Assembly: GCA_027943335.1 (NCBI GenBank)
Contig: BSBK01001538.1
Location: forward strand, 1,145,001-1,209,000
Origin: Chamaecyparis obtusa
Lineage: Eukaryota > Streptophyta > Pinopsida > Cupressales > Cupressaceae
DNA length: 64,000 nt
Direction: 5' to 3'
Position numbers and translations under genes: made by a program. Below are positions 56,758 through 64,000 of the stretch, in pieces (positions within the stretch are counted from its first letter, which is position 1; each line of letters begins with the position of its first letter). A model generated the notes under the pieces. It saw only the letters and a program-made list of their open reading frames with translations, ran no database searches and was not told the origin of the DNA.

Positions 56758-59229
56758 ACAAAAGCATAAGCTGAAATTAAAACTCATTCATATTTCAATT
56801 ACCATAATCAGAGCAAACAACTGTAAGGAGTAACCTTTGGTAATTATTTCTATGTCCATCTAAATATGCAACCAACAGCATCGATCAAGCATGAAACTGC
56901 TATTACAACGATGGCCCTCACATGATTCTATAATGGTTGACTCGACCATCTTGAGAAGAATAGCACACCAAAACTGGTTCATCCAACATCCTAGCTGGAG
57001 AGTAACTTCTTTTTAACATTCTTTATAATGAAGCCTTGTGGACTCTCACAAACAGAGAAAAACAACATTCCACTACCAAAAACAAATTATTTTTAAGACG
57101 CTTGATTATTATTGACAAAATGAATAAAACAGGCCAAAACTCTTCCATCGAAGCTTCACGCATAACATGTAACTTCTTTAAATATTTTCTATAGTGATGC
57201 CTTGTGTCAAGTTAAATTTAATGGCTGCATGACCATTTCAGATGCAGGGGGGGCTTTCGAGAGACCATCAAAATTCTAAAACATTAGGTGGGCACTCATG
57301 AATGGATACCCATCATTATAAAATTATATGAGAGACTGGTATAGCCATCCAACTCAATCCCTACTTAATCATACATAAAATCAGTGCAAAAATCTTAACT
57401 CTATTGAATGTGAGCTCACCTCAGCTTCCTTGTTAACACAATGGCACAACTCCTCTTTGACCAACGACATTGGCAGAGACCATATTATATATTGAATTCA
57501 AAAATTTAAAATAGAGTATCATAGTATCATTCTACTGCCAACAAATGGTGATACTGATAGTATCTACATAGTCCATACTAATCACAAAGACTTACTTTTT
57601 AAGAGCCAAACTTTCACCATTTTACTAAAAAGCCAATCAAGTAAGACAGCAAAAGAATTATAAAATGATAAAAGAAAAAACAATGGTTACCACATGAACG
57701 CATTGAACCAATGGAGAAAGAGCAAGCGCTCCTTAAATTTGAAGTCAGCATACAGCTACTTTGAGCACTAAAGCATCAATAGAATTGAAAAAATTTCAAA
57801 GGCACATATCTTCAGACATTTCAATGAGCTACTGGAAGACATAAAGAGGTAAACACAAAAATGAGGCATGCAATAAGAATATCTTTCGTATCATAGTGAA
57901 CATTCTTGTATACGGAAGCAATAAAAAAATAATTAACTACAATTAAAGGTTAGCACGCAGCTCTTTTGGGCACAAATGCAGAAATAATATCAATATTTTT
58001 TAATAGTTAAGATCTGCATAAGATATTTACCTTTTGGGCTACCGGAGGACTTTTCGGCAAAAGACAAACTTGAGCCTGGAGCATATGATATGGATAATTA
58101 ATTTTCTTCCATACTGATTTGGTTGAGCAGGGATGCAACAGTTGCCTTATAGGAGTTCAAGAAACCCTTGGGAAATATAAAATTGGTGATATGCATTCAT
58201 ATTGTGATACAAGTATTGGCATCTAGGGTCTCTTTGCCGGGCACTAGAGTCAAGACAAGCATTTGATTGGGACTTTAACCAGAAATATCATGTTACAGGA
58301 AAAATAGTACGAGGATAAATCACAGAACCATATTCATATTAGTTTCTTTCACTTTGGGAACAAATTTTTCTTCTTACATATAATGAGCTAGAATAAACTC
58401 TTCAACTGCAGAAGAAATTTTGCATTGAATTTCTTTGTAATTTCATTTAAATTGAACTACCACCATCATGAAAATAATTGTTCCATAATTTATTCTTTAT
58501 ATGCCAAACTCGGATCTGCTATATCAGCTTCTAGGTATATGATTTATTGATTTTCTTCATGACAAACCACCTTTAGTGGCTTTAACACCCTGAGAATTAT
58601 TTTGCTTTGTTCACTATTCTGCAGGAAAGAGTTCTTCAGTGTTGGGTCCTCAGCTTTGAATTTATCTTCATGAACTGAAATATGTCTACTCTTTTGTGAT
58701 GTATTTGAAGAATATTTAATGGAAAATGTAAATAAGAGTGTGCAACTCTTCAGGCGCGCGATTATATATAACTTATCTTCTTGCTGAGGAAAGACCAGAA
58801 TTGATTGTTAATTAAAATTAATATCTTCCATTGTACTTTCCTTATTCACAGGAAAAAGATGGATCCAAGCATATGCTTCTTCCATGACCATCTTAATCCG
58901 TCACCCATATTTATTTTCTGAGTGATATCTATATGGAGTTTTAACATGGCTACAAAGGACATTTACTTAAATGAAACATTGCTTTGGCATTTTCAAAGCA
59001 CGGAGAAAGCCAGCAAATCCACTGAAGCTGGCATGATTATTAATTCCCACTAAGTGGATTCGACGACAACCATTTTGCCTAATTCAAAAAGGCATTAAAT
59101 TCCTGGAGCCATACCTTTGTCCCTTAGGGAACATCTTGGTAGGTAGCTAAAGGACCACAAATGCTACTACAATAGTCAGAATTTTGCATTAAATATCAAA
59201 ATTAAGTGAAATGGCAACATGTGTGCATT
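56758..59229. other. Gene-flanking DNA, no gene recognised
   Basis: About 2.5 kb with stops in all frames. Less AT-extreme than the retroelement debris to the left. Nothing supportable as a gene, RNA gene or mobile element was seen. Confidence 0.4.
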
Positions 59230-59760
59230 GTAGACCTGGCTTAAAATTGCATCCCATTAAAAGAGATGATGCTAAAAAGAATATACCATCACAGTACATA
59301 TATCAGGGATGCCTTTGACTTAAGAATCTGATATAGTTTGCAAAGTTTCACTTGTAAATGAACGTTTGTATAGCCTGATATTCAGACATTGATTTGATAC
59401 TCCCGAAAACTGTAGTAGTCAGATGCACTCACAAGTGCAAAAGATTTTTGAATTAAATTAATACTGCATATGGAGGATGAAACCCAGAGCAGTCTCCAAG
59501 AAAAAAGAACAAATATTTCCGAACTGTCCTGTACAACAAAATCATCTTCAGTTCAATGTCCCAAACATAAATAGCAGGTTCATGTGAGGTACTATATATT
59601 TGAAATAGCAGTTAAGAGGCTTAACACTAATTCTTTAAAACATTAGTCATCCATACCTGAATATACATCCCGTGTGTGTGTACCCATTTGGAAGTGGGTA
59701 ATCGTCATTGTATCCAAAATCTTCTGGAAACAAATCATCAAAAGAAACCATTAGGGACAA
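59230..59760 (-). pseudogene. Decayed copy of the 3' end of the RRM gene
   Basis: Aligns in the same orientation with 61895-62475, the end of the RRM gene and its 3' flank. Matching landmarks are GCATCCCATT/ACATCCCATT, GATGCCTTTGAC (both), TTCACTTGTA/TTCACCTTGTA, the AGTTAAGAGGCTTA/GATTAGAAGGCTTA pair and TCTTCTGGAAAC/CTTTCTGGAAAT. It has no open frame. It lies downstream of the live gene, as expected for the tail of a decayed tandem duplicate. Confidence 0.6.
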
Positions 59761-60464
59761 CTGAATACTTCAATTTCAGACAAGTAAGAATACCTCAGTC
59801 ACATTATAATTGAAATAAACCATCAATGCAACCTAGAATTTAGTTATGCAGTCATGTCAACTTCCACTATACCTGGACCAGGATTTGGGCAATCATCTAA
59901 AGATCTCTTTACCAGCCATTAAAAGAAAGACATTCACAATACAGACTATCTTACAGTACAACTAAAAGTTGTTCATTCTCACAAAAGCAATTAGCATGCA
60001 TTGGCTGCGAGAAACACCCTAAAATTTAGAGGAACTCGCCTAGTGATAACCATTACTTTGATTTTCGCCATTGGATTGAGGTCAATTTCTCACAATAAAT
60101 GTTGAATGTACCCCTGTTAACAGAGTGGTCAATCAATTGATGTATATAGGTATTTGAACAAGTGGTAGCATAAAACTTGAAATTTTCAATGGATCTAATT
60201 TCTAAACGAGCTTTCTAAAGAATTTAACTAAGCATTGTTTCAATCAACTCAACTACAATTACCTTGGACATAAATTCCCGAAATGCATGCCTTCTAATCC
60301 ATTCCTCAAGCAGCAAAGCGATTAACTGTGGTTCTCGAACTTCATACAGTGATAGGCTAAGACAAATTAGAAAAGAGGTGGCATAGAAATGCTGAGGACT
60401 TTTGCCACAACTACTGTGCCTACGTGTCACTTTCTGGTCACTATGCATTATAAATATGAAATTT

Positions 60465-60925
60465 GCAGTGGAAGGCCCCTTTTATGTGCTAGAGATGCAA
60501 ATAAAATCAAACTTATTGGTAATCTTTCAAGTAACAGTCAAGTCAGATTAAAAATTGTGTTCCCCTAATGAAAGCCCACAAGAGTATTTCTTTCCATTTA
60601 CTCCTCAAATTTTGCATCCCTGAGTTTTGATCTCGTGGCCAAGCTCAGGAGTAAACAAAATCTCATCAAGCCACCTACATCTGAAGTACCAAGGAGAATC
60701 CCTGAGTTTTGATCTCGTGGCCAAGCTCAGGAGTAAACAAAACCTCATCAATCAACACCTACATCTGAAGTACCAAAGAGAATTGCTCTAGAAAAAGATT
60801 TCCATGTCACTATTCTAACAAAATTGATACTTGAATGAATTCCAGAAGCTCCCTGTCATTGCCATAATGTACAGGATGGCACCAACAAAGACTCTTTGAG
60901 AATATAAATCATCTAAACACACAAT
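60465..60925 (-). pseudogene. Decayed copy 1 of the RRM gene N-terminal exon segment
   Basis: Near 60838-60920, GAATTCCAGAAGCTCCCTGTCATT and the following bases match the RRM gene at 63838-63920 (start of the RRM). The rest of this block matches copy 2 rather than the gene. It contains an 82-base tandem duplication (60616-60697 and 60698-60780). Stops in all frames. Confidence 0.6.
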
Positions 60926-60929
60926 TTGA

Positions 60930-61310
60930 AGCAGAAGGCCATTTTATTTGCTAGAGAAACATATATTTGTTGGTTGTTTTTCAAGTCACAGCCAATCCAG
61001 GAATTCAACTATGTTTTCCTTTTGAATGCTCACAAGGTGATTTCTTCCCATTTACTTTGTAGTACATACACAAATTATGCAAACCTTGGTTTTTGACCTT
61101 GAGACCATGCTTGAATAACAAAAGTTCACCAATCCACCCATATATATCCAAAGTACTAAGCAGAATTTCTACAGGGAAAGATTTCCATCGCATCATTCTG
61201 AATATAATAAGATACTTTGATGAATTCAAGAAGCTCCCTCCCATTAACACAACTTGGTAAAGCATCAACAAGACTTCTTGAAAACTCAAATAATCTAATT
61301 CCAATCAACT
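60930..61310 (-). pseudogene. Decayed copy 2 of the RRM gene N-terminal exon segment
   Basis: 61217-61304 matches the RRM gene at 63838-63926, which codes for the stretch from ELDDLNSRKVFVGG to DRELLEF; homology stops near CTAATTCC on the outer side. A 99-residue frame from 61304 begins MELDYLSFQEV but leaves the RRM frame at once. The remainder is a diverged tandem copy of 60465-60925 (shared AGAAGGCCATTTTAT/GGAAGGCCCCTTTTAT, GATTTCTTCCCATTTAC/TATTTCTTTCCATTTAC and AAAGATTTCC). Confidence 0.6.
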
Positions 61311-62265
61311 GATTAAGAAATGTGCAACCATCCATGAGGAAGCATTAGCATCTTCTTTCTCTCCAGTATTGCTTCATGGTGCATGGGTGTTATTTTTCGA
61401 ACCCCTTTACTTGAAATTATTAGCAATGCATATAAGCAGGAGCTCATAGAGAAATGATTGCTCATGGAAAACAGTCATCAAAGCGATGATGGGGAATAAA
61501 AATACTACATTTTATTCAGGTATCTACTCATTTTTATATAGGTCTTTTCCACAAAAATTTAAATATTCGTTATAATGCAGGTTTGAGTTTTTGTTGAGAT
61601 TGGCCTACAAAGTTCTTAAAAGTTTAATTGTTTTCAAGAGAAAAAAGATCATGAAACTTAGCATTAAAAGGAAAAGTCATAAGTATATGGATGAACAAGT
61701 AAACAATAACACATGAAGAAAAAGATTGTATTCCCAGGGTAAACAGAAGCATAAAATTGGTTTAATAAAGATATTTTTGAAAATAACAGAAGTTGGATGT
61801 AGCAGACTATTTGATCAGAATACATCGGCAAATAATTCTGCTATATAGATTTTTCTTTGAAACTAAATCAATTCAAATTGTTAACATGATATAAATCTAG
61901 CTTGCATCACATCCCATTTAAAAAGAAAGGGAGAGAAAGGTTAGAATATATCACCATCACATCATGCCTCATCAACGATGCCTTTGACAAAAGAATCAGC
62001 TATGAATTACAAAGATTCACCTTGTAAACACAAAGCTTCACTTGTACATACAGACTTGTATATAACCTATGTATCTGACACCTATTTACTATCAGCAGAA
62101 AATGTAGTGCATGCATGCACTCACAATTACAAAAATGAAATATTAAAATAACACCGCACATGGAGTACAAATTCCAGAACTGTCTTGACTCGCCAAGGAG
62201 CCAGCAATACCTCAAAAGGAATATTTCCACAAGCTCCTGTTGCACAGTAGCCTCTCCAGTTTAGT
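61311..62265 (-). other. 3' flank and probable 3' UTR of the RRM gene
   Basis: No coding frame on the gene strand continues here. The segment 61895-62265 is also present in the decayed copy at 59230. A possible polyadenylation hexamer on the minus strand (TTTATT on plus at 61510-61515) is about 750 bases past the stop codon. Confidence 0.45.
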
Positions 62266-64000
62266 TCAAAACCCTGAATCCTGTAAACTGCTCCAGCCAT
62301 AAGTGGAAGGTAAAATGGACCTATCAAATTCTTGAAAGTGGCGATTAGAAGGCTTAGAGATATTTTTGGCTAACTCTGAAGCAGCATATCGACCCGAAGA
62401 TATTATTCCATGTTCTTGTGATGCACCTGAGATTTGATAACTTTGATTGTATTCAAAACTTTCTGGAAATGAACTATTATAACAGAAGCCATTTGATACA
62501 TTACTGAGTGCTGTTGAACTTTGTGACAAATAACGATATCTTGCCGCATTTGATAATTGGGACTCATTGTTTGTGCCAGTTTGGATGGGAGGATACCCCA
62601 AGCCACCTGAAAATTGATATTCACTGTCTGTACAATTTTGTATTGAAGAATATCTTATGCCACCTGGTAATTGACACCCAACGTCTCTGCCATTTTTAAT
62701 TGAATCATACCAATTTCCACTATATACAGACTGAGGATCCAGACTCTGGTAATTAGCTAAAGTGTCACTTTTCCAACTATCCTTAAAAGATAATGGCATT
62801 CCAGATTGGCTTACGCCACAGTTAGAAACTTGTGTTTTACTCAGGGATTCAGCCTGTGTTGGCTCTGGCATGGGACGGACTTGTAACAATTCAAGTAATT
62901 GTGAGAGATCCTCATCACTGCGACCATTGGTTTGTGTTGAATGATTAGTTCCAGGCATGGTGCTGAAATAAGAATTAGATGTACCACTGCTAAAATAAGT
63001 GAAGGGTTGACCATTCAATGGATTTATGTTAGCATCTGAAAATGGGGCATCATAAATACTTGACAGGTCTGGCACAGGTGAGGAAGGCAAGGTATTCAGA
63101 GATGAAGATGAGGAAGGCAATGCTTTCAGAGACGGAGATGAGTAAGGCAATGTATTCAGAGATTGTGAAGAACACAGGCTGTAGGAATAAAATGAAGAAT
63201 GAGGGAAAGTATCATCTAGCTTTTGCAATTGCTCAACACCGTGGTATATAGGATAAACTTTTTCATATGATGCAGAACCTTCCACAGTAAAATTGTTGTG
63301 AACAGGACGAACAGATTCACTATTTTGGATATTTTCAATTTGTCCACTCTTCTGATTTATCTTGGTGTTCTCAGAAAGGAACCTGGCAGAATCAGAACCA
63401 AAAGGCTGCAGGCTTGCAAGATCATCCTGAATCAATCCTGGGGGTGACTCCATCGATAAAGATGATTGTGGAACTGGCAAATATTGGTTATAACCTGCTG
63501 CATCTGTGCCTGGATGCAATTTCTCATCAAGCATGATAGTATCAGAAGAAGTTGAAGCTATAGCAGGGGACTGTGTATTGCCTGCTGATGAAATTCCCAA
63601 AGAAGATAAACATTGTTTTCCTAATTCATCTCCAGATGCCAATTCCATTCGAGTCATTGCTTTCTTAAGCTCTATTTTTTTACCCTGGAATGGAATGTAA
63701 TGCCTCTTTACTGCTTCATCTGCATCTTTCTGACTTTCAAACAATACAAACCCAAAACCTCTAGATCTGATGACCCCATCTTCATCATTGCCAAAAATAA
63801 CAGTAGAATCAACAACTTTTCCAAATTCTCCATCCATGAATTCAAGGAGCTCCCTATCATTAACATAAGGTGGTAAACCACCAACAAAAACTTTTCGAGA
63901 ATTCAAATCATCTAATTCCTCGCTTGAAAAAGATCCTAGTGATGATGCAGTTGAAGGGCGAGTCACAATTCTTGCACCTGAAAAATTACTTGGCAAAGCT
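62266..64000 (-). CDS. RRM RNA-binding protein (hnRNP A/B or Musashi-like), 5' end outside the window
   Basis: An uninterrupted frame of 577 codons ends at the stop 62266-62268. It is open at the right edge: the codon at 63994-63996 is TTG, not ATG, and the frame continues to 64000, so the start and perhaps earlier exons (another RRM is possible) lie outside. One RRM is visible at residues ~35-114 counted from 63996, with RNP2 KVFVGGLP and RNP1 RSRGFGFVLF, the surfaces that contact single-stranded RNA. The remaining ~460 residues are rich in Ser, Gln, Asn, Tyr and Gly, a low-complexity tail typical of proteins that join RNA granules. The tail contains two coding tandem repeats (63080-63169 and 62551-62711). 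Plant homologues act in mRNA processing or stability; the exact orthologue is not recognised. This is the only host gene in the window with a clean frame. Confidence 0.9.
   Translation of the reverse strand, partial: ALPSNFSGARIVTRPSTASSLGSFSSEELDDLNSRKVFVGGLPPYVNDRELLEFMDGEFGKVVDSTVIFGNDEDGVIRSRGFGFVLFESQKDADEAVKRHYIPFQGKKIELKKAMTRMELASGDELGKQCLSSLGISSAGNTQSPAIASTSSDTIMLDEKLHPGTDAAGYNQYLPVPQSSLSMESPPGLIQDDLASLQPFGSDSARFLSENTKINQKSGQIENIQNSESVRPVHNNFTVEGSASYEKVYPIYHGVEQLQKLDDTFPHSSFYSYSLCSSQSLNTLPYSSPSLKALPSSSSSLNTLPSSPVPDLSSIYDAPFSDANINPLNGQPFTYFSSGTSNSYFSTMPGTNHSTQTNGRSDEDLSQLLELLQVRPMPEPTQAESLSKTQVSNCGVSQSGMPLSFKDSWKSDTLANYQSLDPQSVYSGNWYDSIKNGRDVGCQLPGGIRYSSIQNCTDSEYQFSGGLGYPPIQTGTNNESQLSNAARYRYLSQSSTALSNVSNGFCYNSSFPESFEYNQSYQISGASQEHGIISSGRYAASELAKNISKPSNRHFQEFDRSILPSTYGWSSLQDSGF
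62551..62711 (-). repeat. 57-base coding tandem repeat in the RRM gene
   Basis: Units at 62551-62607, 62608-62664 and a partial one to about 62711. They encode 19-residue units of the type GGLGYPPIQTGTNNESQLS and are diverged but in frame. Confidence 0.75.
63080..63169 (-). repeat. 30-base coding tandem repeat in the RRM gene
   Basis: Three units of 30 bases (63080-63109, 63110-63139, 63140-63169) encode ten-residue units such as SSLNTLPSSP and PSLKALPSSS. Confidence 0.8.

Noticed and set aside
57000..59229. Possible exons of a second host gene in the right flank
   Set aside because: No open frame with a recognisable motif, and no splice-consistent series could be supported by eye.
62266..63996. 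An apparent start Met at 63996 for the RRM gene
   Set aside because: The codon is TTG and the frame is open to the window edge, so the real start is outside.
1..64000. CRISPR array, bacterial operon or prophage features
   Set aside because: No regular spacer-repeat array or bacterial gene organisation; all coding signals are plant retroelements plus one plant-type gene.

Overview
The window is nuclear DNA of a seed plant with a large, repeat-rich genome. It is AT-rich, and nearly every recognisable coding stretch is plant LTR-retrotransposon gag or pol. The elements are stacked inside one another, and only one ordinary host gene is visible, at the extreme right end. A gymnosperm is plausible given the density and age of the repeats, but that is inference; nothing seen fixes the species.

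Layout. 1-12482: Copia element A (minus strand, cut by the window edge), with a second member of the same family, B (plus strand, 4813-11947), inserted in its 5' LTR. 12483-17962: gene-poor decayed DNA with short repeats, an orphan LTR (14709-15480) and one small unknown reading frame. 17963-27830: Copia element C (minus), split in its integrase by a 4.0-kb coding-free insertion S (21748-25767) that has TG...CA ends and a 5-bp target duplication. 27831-35577: element D (plus), with LTRs, an initiator-Met primer site and a polypurine tract but no pol. It encodes a coiled-coil/zinc-knuckle ORF1 and a large unrecognised ORF2, and a 335-bp TRIM has inserted in it. 35578-46196: Gypsy remnant G (gag and protease only), whose LTR was hit by chromovirus F (39654-46019, minus). 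46197-52560: an old reading-frame remnant interrupted by Copia element H (47057-52099, minus). 52561-56757: degraded DNA with a ~750-bp direct repeat and a perfect 112-bp tandem duplication. 56758-64000: the 3' flank and coding end of an RRM RNA-binding protein gene (minus, open at the right edge), followed by decayed duplicate pieces of the same gene.

How the parts relate. Every primer site found (A, B, C, D, F, H and the TRIM) matches initiator tRNA-Met. The Copia families A/B and C and the pol-less element D share the 3' half of their LTRs (an array of small inverted repeats with CTAAY loops, then a C-rich run and CCTAACA or similar) and a polypurine module repeated a few hundred bases upstream. 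The simplest reading is that D is a non-autonomous element moved by Copia proteins. All pol genes carry nonsense codons; F and H look youngest (LTRs about 98-99% identical by eye), while G, C and A are old.

Points most worth following are element D and its ORF2, the shared hairpin leader, element S with its hairpin cluster, the mismatched LTRs of H, and the duplicated RRM gene fragments. Identities and repeat limits were judged by eye.
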